A stretch of DNA of 64,000 nt from Hyunsoonleella flava (GTDB lineage Bacteria > Bacteroidota > Bacteroidia > Flavobacteriales > Flavobacteriaceae): assembly GCF_004310325.1 (NCBI RefSeq), contig NZ_SIRT01000011.1, positions 62,001-126,000 on the forward strand, given 5' to 3'. The notes under the pieces were generated by a model. It did not search any database and was not told the origin of the DNA. It worked only from the letters and a program-made list of their open reading frames with translations. The translations under genes and the position numbers were made by a program. Below, piece by piece: positions 8,726 to 17,742 of this stretch. How positions within the stretch are numbered: the first letter of the stretch is position 1; every line of letters begins with the position of its first letter.

Positions 8726-10827
8726 TTTTCTAATAAGTTTATGGCTTTGTCAACTTCTGAAACAGGCAGTTTACAAGCTCTGTTTACGCAAACGTAAATA
8801 AAGGTTTCGCCTGGGTTATATCTGTTCTGAAGTAAAGGCATATCATTTTCAGTCGTACTTCCTGCAATTAGTTTATTTGGAATATAATACTGATTTAGCT
8901 CTGAAACTTTTTCTTTAGCCTTTGTTCCAGCAATGGCAACTTCATAAAAAGGATTGGTGTAATTCAACATTAAATCAAACCAATTTGAAAATGCAGTAGG
9001 ATATTGTGACATTTCTGGTTTTACATTATTTAACATGGTCATGGCTGTTTTCTCAAAGATTTTATTGTCGAAATAATGGTTCAGTTTAAATAAATCCTTT
9101 GCCATAATCGAATTACTTGCAGGTATTACATTGTCATGATATACTATGTTTCTCGTAACCAATGCCACATCTTCATCAGAGGTGTAAAAAAACATATTGC
9201 TTTTTTCATCATAAAAATGCTTGAAAGTATAGTTGGCTAAATTGTTTGCTTTGGTTAACCATTCATCATTTAATGTAACCTCATAAAGGGCTATAAATGC
9301 TTCAATAACTGTGGCATAATCTTCTAAATAGCCGTTTATTTTGCTCTCGCCCTCTTTGTAGGTGTGGTTTAGTCCTCCATCCTGTCTTAGCACTTTTGAA
9401 ACAATAAAATTAGCGTTTTCAATAGCTACTTCGAGATAGTTTTCATTTTGAAATACGCGATAAGCATCAACATAGCCTTTTAACATTAACCCATTCCAAG
9501 ATGTTAAACCTTTATCGTCCATTCTTGGTTTAGGCCTTTTGTTTCTAGCTTGATTAAGTATGGCTTTCCATTGCTGTTTTTTCTCTTTTAGTTGCGTAGC
9601 TGAAATATTATGTTTTTTGATTATGGTTCCATCATTATCTTTTCTAATCAACACATAATTACCTTTTTCCCAAAGCCCATAATTATTGATGTTATAATAC
9701 TCAGAAAATAAATCGAAATCGTCTTTCAGAAGTGTTTTGAGTTCCTCTTTTTGCCAAACGTAAAAAGCGCCTTCTTCTAACTCGTCTTCATTATTATTGC
9801 TATCGGCATCAAATGAAGCATAAAACGCACCTTCTGGTGTTGTCATTTCATCCTCAACAAAGCTCAGGGTTTCTTCTACTACTTCTCTGTAAAGTTCGTT
9901 TTTAGTGAGTAAGTAAGCGTCTGAATATAAACTTACCAATTGGGCATTATCATATAGCATTTTTTCAAAGTGAGGTACATGCCATCTTCCATCTGTGGAA
10001 TATCTAGAAAACCCACCACCAACATGATCGTATACACCACCAAAAGCCATTTTTGTAAGTGTAAGATTTACGAATTTCAGAAGCTCATCATCATTGTTTT
10101 GATGGGCATAGCGTAACAAAAATTGATAGTTACTTGGCATCATAAACTTGGGTTCACGGTCTGTACCTCCAAACTTATAATCAAATGTTTTAGACCACTT
10201 AGAAATGGCATCAGCAATAAATTCCTTTTCAAAAGTGGGAGCGTCATTATTTACTTCAACTATTGAAATAGAGTTTATCCCGTTTTGAACGTTTTCGGCC
10301 TGTTGAATTAATTTTTCAGGTTCTTCTTTATAAAGGTTTGAGATGTTTTTCAACACGTCGATCCACTGATCTTTAGGAAGGTAAGTTTCTCCCCAAATAG
10401 GTCTGCCATCAGGTAATGCTATCATATTGAGAGGCCAACCACCGCTGCCTTTCATTAATTGTAGCGCATTCATGTATACTTGATCTACATCAGGGCGTTC
10501 TTCTCTGTCCACCTTAATGTTTATAAAATTGTTATTCATTACTTGAGCTACCAAACTGTCTTCAAAGCTTTCGTGTTCCATAACATGACACCAATGACAA
10601 GAAGAGTAACCGACACTAATTAGCATTAATTTATTTTCGGTTTTAGCCTTTTTAAGAGTTGCCTCATTCCACGCGTGCCAATCTACAGGGTTGTGTGCAT
10701 GTTGTAATAAGTATGGGCTACTTTCATTAATCAACGCATTTGTATATTGATGTTGATTGGAAGTTTTGGTATTCTGACCTTTGCAGCTCATAAGGATAAT
10801 CAGAAATAGTAATACGTTGTACTTCAT
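8722..10827 (-). CDS. DUF255 thioredoxin-like/six-hairpin protein (YyaL/SSP411 family), lipoprotein
   Basis: A 701-residue YyaL/SSP411-type protein. An N-terminal thioredoxin-like domain (about 30-190) carries SSCHWCHVM with Cys77-His-Trp-Cys80. A long (alpha/alpha) barrel resembling N-acylglucosamine 2-epimerase folds follows (about 210-690). Unlike the usual cytosolic members, the N-terminus is a lipoprotein signal (hydrophobic core, then Leu-Met-Ser-Cys15), which places it in the periplasm or outer membrane. The substrate of the family is unknown. It is the first gene of a pair with the DUF1304 protein (4-nt overlap). Confidence 0.88.
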   Translation of the reverse strand: MKYNVLLFLIILMSCKGQNTKTSNQHQYTNALINESSPYLLQHAHNPVDWHAWNEATLKKAKTENKLMLISVGYSSCHWCHVMEHESFEDSLVAQVMNNNFINIKVDREERPDVDQVYMNALQLMKGSGGWPLNMIALPDGRPIWGETYLPKDQWIDVLKNISNLYKEEPEKLIQQAENVQNGINSISIVEVNNDAPTFEKEFIADAISKWSKTFDYKFGGTDREPKFMMPSNYQFLLRYAHQNNDDELLKFVNLTLTKMAFGGVYDHVGGGFSRYSTDGRWHVPHFEKMLYDNAQLVSLYSDAYLLTKNELYREVVEETLSFVEDEMTTPEGAFYASFDADSNNNEDELEEGAFYVWQKEELKTLLKDDFDLFSEYYNINNYGLWEKGNYVLIRKDNDGTIIKKHNISATQLKEKKQQWKAILNQARNKRPKPRMDDKGLTSWNGLMLKGYVDAYRVFQNENYLEVAIENANFIVSKVLRQDGGLNHTYKEGESKINGYLEDYATVIEAFIALYEVTLNDEWLTKANNLANYTFKHFYDEKSNMFFYTSDEDVALVTRNIVYHDNVIPASNSIMAKDLFKLNHYFDNKIFEKTAMTMLNNVKPEMSQYPTAFSNWFDLMLNYTNPFYEVAIAGTKAKEKVSELNQYYIPNKLIAGSTTENDMPLLQNRYNPGETFIYVCVNRACKLPVSEVDKAINLLEK

Positions 10828-10855
10828 TAATCAAAGTTAGTTAAAAGCGCCGCAT

Positions 10856-10895
10856 AAAAAAAGCGTTCATCCCGATAGCAATCAGGAGAACGCTT
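10856..10895 (-). terminator. Intrinsic terminator of the dodecin gene
   Basis: Read leftward, AAGCGTTC at one end pairs with GAACGCTT at the other (10861-10868 with 10888-10895). A bulge and a further short stem lie inside, and the hairpin is followed by seven or more U residues (10856-10862 as A on the plus strand). It lies about 20 bp after the dodecin stop codon. Confidence 0.75.
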
Positions 10896-10916
10896 AAGTT
10901 TAAAACTTAGTGATGC

Positions 10917-11117
10917 TTATTTTACTTCAAAAGTAATTTTCACATTCACTCTAAATTCTGTAATCTCACCATCATTAACACTAGCACTTTGGTCTTGAAC
11001 ATATACTGAGCGTATGTTCTTTACACTTTTTGATGCTTCTTTAACTGCTTTTTTAGTAGCATCTTCCCAACTTTTTTCTGAGTTTGCTAAAACTTCAATT
11101 ACTTTTAATACTGCCAT
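10917..11117 (-). CDS. Dodecin family flavin-binding protein
   Basis: A 66-residue dodecin, the usual length. The sequence follows the family pattern: KVIEVLANSEKSWEDA (N-terminal strand and helix start), the conserved Trp17, and QDQSASVNDGEITEFRVNVKITFEV at the end, where the Q-x-x-Q-like position and the last strand occur. Dodecins form hollow dodecamers that store and protect riboflavin or FMN/FAD. It stands alone with its own terminator and lies downstream of the nfu-like gene on the same strand. Confidence 0.92.
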   Translation of the reverse strand: MAVLKVIEVLANSEKSWEDATKKAVKEASKSVKNIRSVYVQDQSASVNDGEITEFRVNVKITFEVK

Positions 11118-11188
11118 GATATTTTGTTTTTAATGTTAGTAATTAATATAAATTATGATATTAATTTGACACTTGTTTATTTTAATGG

Positions 11189-12094
11189 TCACCCATTAAC
11201 AGCCTCAACAGTCTCAACTTTTCCAGGTAACATTTGTTTCAACATGTTTTCAATGCCATTTTTCAATGTAAATGTTGAGGAAGGGCAACCACTGCATGCA
11301 CCTTGAAGCAGTACGCTCACATTTTTAACATCGGCATCATAACCTATGAACTGAATATTGCCACCATCGCTTGCTACAGCTGGTTTTACATATTCTTCTA
11401 AAATATTTACAATTTCCTTCGAGGTATCGTCCAATCCTTCAAACTTTTTGTCTAGTTGAGGTGCCGATTTTTCCATTTGTTCAACAGCTTCAGGCAATAC
11501 AATTTCTTTTCCATCAGCTATGAAATTTCTAATGAATTCTCTTAATTCAACTGTGATATCCTGCCATTCCGCTCTATCATATTTAGTAACCGAAACATAG
11601 TTTTCTTCAATAAATACACTTTTTACGAATGGAAAATGAAACAACTCTGTTGCTAAAGGTGATAGTTTGGCATCATCAATAGAAGTGAATTCAAACATTG
11701 CGGTTGCAATCTTTTTATTGGCAACAAATTTCATCACTGCCGGGTTTGGTGTCGCTTCAGCATAAACAGTTACTGGTGTTTGTTTTTTTGGTGTAGCTTC
11801 TTCTGTTATTACAACGCCACCATCATTCAGATAGGCTTCAATCTGTTGTGCAACTTCATCTTGCACATCATTCCATTCCACAATATCATAGCGTTCTACC
11901 GCGACAAAATTTCCTGATATATACACCTTTTTTACAAAAGGAAGATAAAATAATTGTTGTGCCAAAGGTGAAGTTTTAGCCTCGTCTATATTGCTGAATT
12001 CAAAACTTTGGTGCTTTGTAATAAACTGGTTAACCTCGAATTTAACTATGGTATTATTAGATGTTTCTTGCACAGAAACCTTGAAATTGCTCAT
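11189..12094 (-). CDS. NifU-like Fe-S scaffold with two N-domains (Nfu)
   Basis: A 301-residue Nfu-type Fe-S carrier. Residues about 12-92 and 112-195 are two copies of the Nfu N-terminal domain; both contain a DEAK/DDAK-SPLA-x-x-LF pattern followed by PFVK and a WxD turn. The C-terminal NifU domain (about 222-300) holds the cluster ligands CSGCPSS (Cys267, Cys270). Usual Nfu proteins have one N-domain. The first copy has lost the typical TPNP start, while the second keeps EATPNPAVMKF. It delivers 4Fe-4S clusters to client enzymes. It diverges from the PorP-like gene. Confidence 0.9.
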   Translation of the reverse strand: MSNFKVSVQETSNNTIVKFEVNQFITKHQSFEFSNIDEAKTSPLAQQLFYLPFVKKVYISGNFVAVERYDIVEWNDVQDEVAQQIEAYLNDGGVVITEEATPKKQTPVTVYAEATPNPAVMKFVANKKIATAMFEFTSIDDAKLSPLATELFHFPFVKSVFIEENYVSVTKYDRAEWQDITVELREFIRNFIADGKEIVLPEAVEQMEKSAPQLDKKFEGLDDTSKEIVNILEEYVKPAVASDGGNIQFIGYDADVKNVSVLLQGACSGCPSSTFTLKNGIENMLKQMLPGKVETVEAVNG

Positions 12095-12231
12095 TTTAGC
12101 TATTTTTTTACAAAAATACTAAAAGAAAACCTAGTTATCCATATATTTGAGTTTAGTTATTATGTTTTCTGGATGTAATTTTTTGAAAAAGAAAACGTTT
12201 ACTAAACACCAGTTTACCTAGATTGTAACCT

Positions 12232-13236
12232 ATGAAATTGAAATATACTATTTTATTACTGGTTGGAATGTTGTGCATTCCGAGTAGCAACGCCCAAGAG
12301 GGACTTCCAATATATACAGATTATTTAACGGATAATTATTATTTGATACACCCGTCCATGGCTGGTGCCGCTAATTGTGCCAAGGTGCGTTTAACAGGTA
12401 GACAACAATGGTTTGGACATGAAGATGCTCCAAGATTGATGACATTGAGCGTTAATGGTAGAATTGGAGATTCTCCATCAGGCATTGGAGGTATGTTGTA
12501 TGCTGATAAAAACGGATTTCACTCGCAGACAGGAGCGTATTTAACTTATGCTCACCATTTGATGTTTTCTAGAAGTGAGGTAGATTTAAATATGTTGTCG
12601 TTTGGTTTAAGTGCTGGTTTTATTCAATATCAATTGGACGAAACTACGTTTCCATTTGATGGGCAAGATCCAATTGTACAAGGTGTGGTACAAAGCGCGA
12701 CTAATTTTAATATCGATTTTGGGTTTTCTTATCATTACCTAGACTTTTATGCTCATGGTACTATAAAAAATGTGCTTAAAAACGAAGGTATTAATAATGA
12801 CGTTTTAATCACCAGTAATTTAAGACGCTACTTATTATCTGTTGGAGGCGTTTTTGGTAAACTAGGTAGTGAATGGAGTTTTGAGCCGTCTGTGATGTTT
12901 CAATATAGAGAGGGCACACAGGAATCTATGGTAGATTTTAATGCCAAAGCATATAAACAAATGGAATTTGGAACACTTTGGGGTGGATTATCATATAGAC
13001 AAAGTTTAGACGGTGCCGAGTTTTTAAATAACTCCGGGGGTGTAAGTAGCCAAAAGTTGCAGCAAATAACACCTTTAATTGGTGTAAACTACAATCAGTT
13101 TATGTTTGCGTATACGTATACGTATCAAACAAATTCAGTGGTGTTTACTAACGGCGGGTTTCATCAACTTACTCTCGGTTACAACTTTAGCTGTAGAAGA
13201 GAACGTTACGATTGTAATTGTCCAGCGGTTAATTAA
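12232..13236 (+). CDS. PorP/SprF family outer membrane protein
   Basis: A 334-residue type IX secretion-associated membrane protein of the PorP/SprF family. It has a signal peptide (1-21), then LPIYTDYLTDNYYLIHPSMAG, a variant of the family's near-invariant asparagine/proline start of the barrel, and alternating strands to a C-terminal barrel strand. SprF homologues usually sit next to the large surface protein they anchor or export; here no such adhesin gene is adjacent, so it is an orphan copy. The Cys-rich tail (CRRERYDCNC) is uncommon. It is followed by an imperfect palindromic repeat. Confidence 0.87.
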   Translation: MKLKYTILLLVGMLCIPSSNAQEGLPIYTDYLTDNYYLIHPSMAGAANCAKVRLTGRQQWFGHEDAPRLMTLSVNGRIGDSPSGIGGMLYADKNGFHSQTGAYLTYAHHLMFSRSEVDLNMLSFGLSAGFIQYQLDETTFPFDGQDPIVQGVVQSATNFNIDFGFSYHYLDFYAHGTIKNVLKNEGINNDVLITSNLRRYLLSVGGVFGKLGSEWSFEPSVMFQYREGTQESMVDFNAKAYKQMEFGTLWGGLSYRQSLDGAEFLNNSGGVSSQKLQQITPLIGVNYNQFMFAYTYTYQTNSVVFTNGGFHQLTLGYNFSCRRERYDCNCPAVN

Positions 13237-13247
13237 ATATGGATTTT

Positions 13248-13329
13248 GTCATTGCGAGGAGGTACGACGTGGCAATCTCATAAATTTTAAGAAGAAGATT
13301 ACTTCAGTCATACTTCCCTCGTAATGACG
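13248..13329. repeat. Imperfect palindromic intergenic repeat
   Basis: GTCATTGCGAGG (13248-13259) is matched by CCTCGTAATGAC (13318-13329), 11 of 12 complementary, with further partial pairing inside (GGCAATCT near 13271 against AGATTACT near 13296). It fills the gap between two convergent genes. The sequence resembles the GTCATTGCGAGG...AGATTGC palindromes scattered in many flavobacterial genomes, so it is probably a REP-like element and may also act as a bidirectional transcript end. Confidence 0.6.
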
Positions 13330-13339
13330 AGTTATGTTT

Positions 13340-14494
13340 TTACCAAGTGTACTTTTTCTTTTTAGCTTGGATTTTGATGGCTTTTGTCATTGCATTTTCT
13401 AAACCATTCTCTGTATTGTTCTCTTTTTCAGAAATGTAAGTTTTACGTTTTTTGTTTAATTCTTGAATTTGTTTTTGAATAGATTCACGCTCTTCTTTCA
13501 TTTTTGAAACGTAAACTTTGATTTCTTCAGAAGATTTGTTTTTTAATACCTCTGGCAAAGCTTCTTTATCAATATCTTCAACGCTTACTTTTTCTTCTTC
13601 AACAGCGTCTACTAAATCCCATCGAGAGTTTTTATACAAATGCGAGCTTTTGCTAACTGTTCTGCTCACAGCGTTGGCTTTACTGTAACCACTGGCATTC
13701 ATATCCTGTTCTGCCTGCATTCTCATTTTACGTTTACCATAAGTTCCGTAAGCCACATATGTTTTATTTAATTTAATATTTAATTGAAGGATTTCATCAT
13801 CGTATGGCGAAGCAATATGTACTGTAGCTTTGTTATGGTTAATCGCCATATAGTCGCCTTGTGTCAAATCTGCACCTGCTTTCCAATAGGTAGAAATACC
13901 TTGATTATAATCCCCACAGAAAATGGTATTTACCGTAACGTCTTTTTCTTTAGCATTTGTTGATGCGTCTTTGTAGTTCACCCTGCCTTGAGTAAAAGGT
14001 TCATTACCTGCAATAAATATCAATTTTAAATCATCTGGGTTTTTACCCCAGTTTAGTTGATTTAAGGATGTTTGAATTACTTGTCCGCAATATTCATTTC
14101 CGCCATTTGTGGTTAAGGAAAATAGTTCTTTAGAAATTTCATCCAGGTCGTCACTAAAGGCCAATACCTGTCTGATGTACCCTTCCTCTCCAGGTAATCG
14201 GTCGTTGCCATATTCATACAAGGCGATTTGTAAGTTTGGCTTACCATTGCCGCATTTGGCGTAAGAGAGTTCGTTTACAATTTCCCAAAGTTGCGCTTTA
14301 GCTTGGTCTATCAAACCGTCCATACTGTTGCTTGTGTCTAATAATAGCGCCACTTTTATAAATTGTTTGTTGGGTTCTGGGTGCTCGGTTTCTACTACAT
14401 TTATTGCATAGCTTTGTTTTTTGTTGTTTGCGTTGCATGCCGTAAAGCTTAAAACAGCTATTGCCAGCATAAAAGTTTTAAATAATGTTTTCAT
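13340..14494 (-). CDS. VWA-domain lipoprotein
   Basis: A 384-residue exported protein with a lipoprotein signal (SFTAC20), then a von Willebrand factor A domain (about 45-235). The MIDAS start is LLLDTSNSMDG (Asp53, Ser55, Ser57), with the later NGGNEYCG and FIAGNEPFTQG segments typical of bacterial VWA proteins. The C-terminal part (about 300-384) is charged and helical, probably coiled coil, ending in a Lys-rich tail. The metal site suggests protein-protein binding in the envelope. It follows the SIMPL-domain gene by 13 nt and is likely cotranscribed with it. Confidence 0.85.
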   Translation of the reverse strand: MKTLFKTFMLAIAVLSFTACNANNKKQSYAINVVETEHPEPNKQFIKVALLLDTSNSMDGLIDQAKAQLWEIVNELSYAKCGNGKPNLQIALYEYGNDRLPGEEGYIRQVLAFSDDLDEISKELFSLTTNGGNEYCGQVIQTSLNQLNWGKNPDDLKLIFIAGNEPFTQGRVNYKDASTNAKEKDVTVNTIFCGDYNQGISTYWKAGADLTQGDYMAINHNKATVHIASPYDDEILQLNIKLNKTYVAYGTYGKRKMRMQAEQDMNASGYSKANAVSRTVSKSSHLYKNSRWDLVDAVEEEKVSVEDIDKEALPEVLKNKSSEEIKVYVSKMKEERESIQKQIQELNKKRKTYISEKENNTENGLENAMTKAIKIQAKKKKYTW

Positions 14495-14507
14495 GATTTT
14501 ACGTTTT

Positions 14508-15221
14508 TTAATTTAAGATGAATTTTGCCATAACCGTTTCTTTAAGTATTATAGGCTTCAGGTTTAAGTTCTCTATTTTTCTTGCAAATGACTGGTATTC
14601 TTGGGTGTAATTTGAATTAATACTATTAAGTTGATTGGCTAAAACGTTAAAATTATTGGAGCTTATTTCTTGGATGAATATTGCTTTCCCAATAGTTTGC
14701 CCAATGGCTGCTGTATAATCATTGGCTTTTTCTTTGGCAGTTTTCAAAGCCTTTAATTTTGTTTCTCTTCTAAAAGTCTCAAGTTCAGTATGACTTGTTT
14801 TTGTAATTGAAATATTGGAAATATCACAAGCGTCTAAGGCTTCATAAACTTCCCCAAGCGTTTTTCCATCGTTTACTATTAATTGATAGTGTTTGTTTTT
14901 AACAACCTCGTTATCACCTAAAAATTTCCTATGGTAACTTCCATTAAAATCTAGAACAGAAAGGTTTTTATCAACATTAATATTTAAAGTCTTTAAAGTT
15001 AAAATCATCTGATTTTCCTGTTTTTCAATGCTTAACTTCCCTCTTTTGTCATTTTCATTTAAAACAATTTTCAGGAAAATTTCATTTGGAATTATTTCAG
15101 TTTCAACGGTACCCGTCACTTCAATAAAAGGTTGGTCGATAAAATTCTTTTGTCCGCTTTGTGAAAAACTAAATGCATAACATAGAAAAAGTAATGCGAA
15201 GAGCTTGAATGTGTGTTTCAT
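14508..15221 (-). CDS. SIMPL (DUF541) domain periplasmic protein
   Basis: A 237-residue protein with a signal peptide (1-20, ending AFSFSQ) and a SIMPL/DUF541 domain covering the rest: IEVTGTVETEIIPNEIFLKI at the start, then the helix-rich middle with KLKALKTAKEKANDYTAAIG. The last pattern (A-x-x-K-A-x-x-x-A) is diagnostic. SIMPL proteins such as YggE and BP26 are linked to oxidative stress and envelope signalling, but the biochemical role is unclear. It is the first gene of a leftward pair with the VWA lipoprotein. Confidence 0.85.
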   Translation of the reverse strand: MKHTFKLFALLFLCYAFSFSQSGQKNFIDQPFIEVTGTVETEIIPNEIFLKIVLNENDKRGKLSIEKQENQMILTLKTLNINVDKNLSVLDFNGSYHRKFLGDNEVVKNKHYQLIVNDGKTLGEVYEALDACDISNISITKTSHTELETFRRETKLKALKTAKEKANDYTAAIGQTIGKAIFIQEISSNNFNVLANQLNSINSNYTQEYQSFARKIENLNLKPIILKETVMAKFILN

Positions 15222-15441
15222 TTTGATTTATGTTTTTTGATTGAATATGATTTGGCAGTAAAACTATTACCAAAGTATTTTTAAAAAAAAGACGAATGAG
15301 TGAACAGGACGTTTCAATGAGTTTGGCAATATTACAAATGGGTAAACCACGCTATTTTGAAGTTAAAACGAGCGTTTTTCAAGAACGCCTATTTTAATAT
15401 GCCAATGAAAGTGCGTAAGTTTAGCTATTCTAAATAGAGAT

Positions 15442-17607
15442 ATGCAATATCATCTTAAATATATATGGTGCCTGATATTGATTTTCGCAGGCTTTAGCAT
15501 ACAGGCGCAGGATGATCTTTTGGGTAACACTCAAAGGTTTACCGTCCGTGGCTCTGTGATAGAACAAGATACACGTGATCCTATTCCCGATGTAAATATT
15601 CAAGTGAATGGCGATTCTTATACCACCACGGATATATTTGGTGAATTTAGAATTGAAGCTCAAAAAGGCGATCAACTTATTATACGACATAAGGATTTTG
15701 AAACTATATATTATATCATTGAGAGCAACGAGCGTATAACAGTTGAAGTTGAGCCTAACGAAGCAGAAAAACTGGTAAGTAAAAAATTTAAAAGGATTAG
15801 AGGCTCAGGATTTAATTCATTTATAGATTCCGCAGAAACCTACCTAAAAAAGGATGCCCAAAAAAGTATTCAGTTTGTTGCTGATGCTTTAGAATTTAGT
15901 AATTCTAAAAAGGAAAATGGCGATGCTTACGAAGTACTTGGAGACATCTATATGTTCTGGAAACAATACGATTTGGCAGTTTCAAACTATCGGATTAGCC
16001 TCCAAAGTAAAGACACCAATGAAACCCGACTAAAATTGGCAAAGGCCTACAGGTTAAACAAAAATTTTCAGGAAAGTATACAAGAGTATAATGGTATAAA
16101 CAAAAGGGCACTCTCCAACTATCAGACGGTATCGCTCTATGAAGGTTTGGGTGATGTTTATAAAGGCACTGGCGAATTTGATAAGTCTATTAGTGCCTAT
16201 AACCGAGGGCTAGAAGTTGCACAGAAACACTTGATTACGCCAAAGGTGACAGATTTGAATTCTAAAATTGCTGAGGTTTTAAGTGAAAAAGGAGAAGTTG
16301 CAGAAGCAGAGGTGTATTTTGATAAGTCGCTTAAATTAGCAAATACACAACCCAAAAAACGAGCTGTTGAGGAAAAGGTAAAAGTGGCCGATTTTCAAAA
16401 TACGGTATCTAATTTTGCGGATGAGATTGTACTACGGAAACAGGCTTTAGAAGATATAGAAGACATCGAAACAGATTCTATTTTAGATAACGAAAGTCCG
16501 CTTACTCCGCAAAAACAAAAATACAAAATAGGACGCGCCTATGCTGAACAAAATGATTTTGGCAACGCTATAGAGTATTTGGAAGAAAGTATTGCAGAGG
16601 CTGAAACCAAAGAAGATTTGGTTGTACAAAAAGATGCCACCAGAAGGCTTTCAGAAGTGTTTAAAACCACTGGAGATTTCTCAAAAGCCTTAGAAGCTTA
16701 CCAAGAATATGTGGATGTAGTGGATAAGCTATACCGAAAAAAAGAGCAAGAGATATCTCAAGCCGCACTTTTTCGAAAAGATTTGTCTACAAAGCAGAAT
16801 AGAATTAATAGTTTGGAGAGCGATCGGGAGTTATCTGAGAGTCAGTACCAATTAACTGTTGAGCAGTCCAAGCGTCAAAAAGTAATTATCTATTCCTTGA
16901 TTGGAGGTTTGTTTCTATTGTTGCTTGTGGCGTTTTTAATGTTTAAATATATACGCCAACAACGGTTGGCGAATAATTTACTTGCTCTTAAGTCGTTGCG
17001 CAGTCAGATGAATCCGCACTTTATCTTTAATGCATTAAATTCAGTAAATAGCTTTATTGCATCAAATGATGAACGGACCGCCAACAAGTATTTAACAGAT
17101 TTTTCAAAATTAATGCGAGCTGTTTTAGAAAACAGTGAGGAAGATTTTATTCCGCTAGAAAAAGAAATTGAACTACTAGGACTGTACACGCAATTAGAGC
17201 ATTTTAGATTTCAAGATAAATTTGATTACAGCATTCATGTAGATGAAAAGATAAAGGTTGAAAACTTTGTGATTCCGCCAATGCTTTTACAGCCTTATAT
17301 AGAAAATGCAGTATGGCACGGATTGCGTTATAAAAAGTCAAAGGGGCATCTAAACATTGCAATCACCCAAGAAAAAGAAGATGAAATAAAAATCACAATT
17401 ACTGATGATGGTATCGGGCGTGAAAAATCGAAAGCACTAAAAACTAAAAATCAAAAGAAACAAAACTCCAAAGGCATGGGCAATATCAAAAAGCGTGTGG
17501 CCATTTTAAATGATATGTATAAGGATAAGGTGGATGTGTTTGTGGATGATTTTCAAGATGAAGAGGATACAGGAACAAAAGTTGTGGTAACGCTAAAGAA
17601 GGATTAA
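15442..17607 (+). CDS. Sensor histidine kinase with CarboxypepD_reg and TPR sensor region (LytS type)
   Basis: A 721-residue kinase. A signal peptide (1-22) is followed by a CarboxypepD-regulatory-like beta domain (about 30-105), TPR-type repeats (about 130-450) and a coiled coil. One membrane helix (about 480-501) leads to a cytoplasmic LytS-class kinase with phospho-acceptor His526 in QMNPHFIFNALN and a C-terminal ATPase domain (IENAVWHG N-box, DDGIGR G-box). All sensor parts are therefore periplasmic. It lies 135 bp upstream of a LytTR response regulator, its presumed partner. The signal sensed is unknown. Confidence 0.92.
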   Translation: MQYHLKYIWCLILIFAGFSIQAQDDLLGNTQRFTVRGSVIEQDTRDPIPDVNIQVNGDSYTTTDIFGEFRIEAQKGDQLIIRHKDFETIYYIIESNERITVEVEPNEAEKLVSKKFKRIRGSGFNSFIDSAETYLKKDAQKSIQFVADALEFSNSKKENGDAYEVLGDIYMFWKQYDLAVSNYRISLQSKDTNETRLKLAKAYRLNKNFQESIQEYNGINKRALSNYQTVSLYEGLGDVYKGTGEFDKSISAYNRGLEVAQKHLITPKVTDLNSKIAEVLSEKGEVAEAEVYFDKSLKLANTQPKKRAVEEKVKVADFQNTVSNFADEIVLRKQALEDIEDIETDSILDNESPLTPQKQKYKIGRAYAEQNDFGNAIEYLEESIAEAETKEDLVVQKDATRRLSEVFKTTGDFSKALEAYQEYVDVVDKLYRKKEQEISQAALFRKDLSTKQNRINSLESDRELSESQYQLTVEQSKRQKVIIYSLIGGLFLLLLVAFLMFKYIRQQRLANNLLALKSLRSQMNPHFIFNALNSVNSFIASNDERTANKYLTDFSKLMRAVLENSEEDFIPLEKEIELLGLYTQLEHFRFQDKFDYSIHVDEKIKVENFVIPPMLLQPYIENAVWHGLRYKKSKGHLNIAITQEKEDEIKITITDDGIGREKSKALKTKNQKKQNSKGMGNIKKRVAILNDMYKDKVDVFVDDFQDEEDTGTKVVVTLKKD

Positions 17608-17702
17608 GAGCATTACTAACCCTCCAAAAAGATGGAACTCTTGCTTTTATTTAGGGTTAGTGAAAAAAATATGTGGGATTTTAAAAATTAAAACACTTAG
17701 TC

Positions 17703-17724
17703 ACCTCGAGCGCAGTCGAAAGGT
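17703..17724. repeat. Short palindromic repeat before the response regulator
   Basis: ACCTCGAGCGCAGTCGAAAGGT is a degenerate palindrome (ACCT...AGGT, with TCGA on both sides). Near-identical hairpins of the type CCTCGAGCGCAGTCGAGAGG are common between genes in flavobacteria, from memory. It lies 19 bp before the regulator start codon, where it could affect translation or message ends. Confidence 0.45.
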
Positions 17725-17742
17725 CTCATAAATTAAACAGAA

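Noticed and set aside
13106-13324. 72-codon frame overlapping the PorP-like gene end and the palindromic repeat
   Set aside because: Its first half is an out-of-frame reading of the PorP-like gene and its second half is repeat sequence.
17615-17661. ACTAACCCT/AGGGTTAGT inverted repeat as a terminator of the kinase gene
   Set aside because: The arms are perfect, but the loop is about 29 nt and the tail is A-rich on the coding strand, so termination is not supported.
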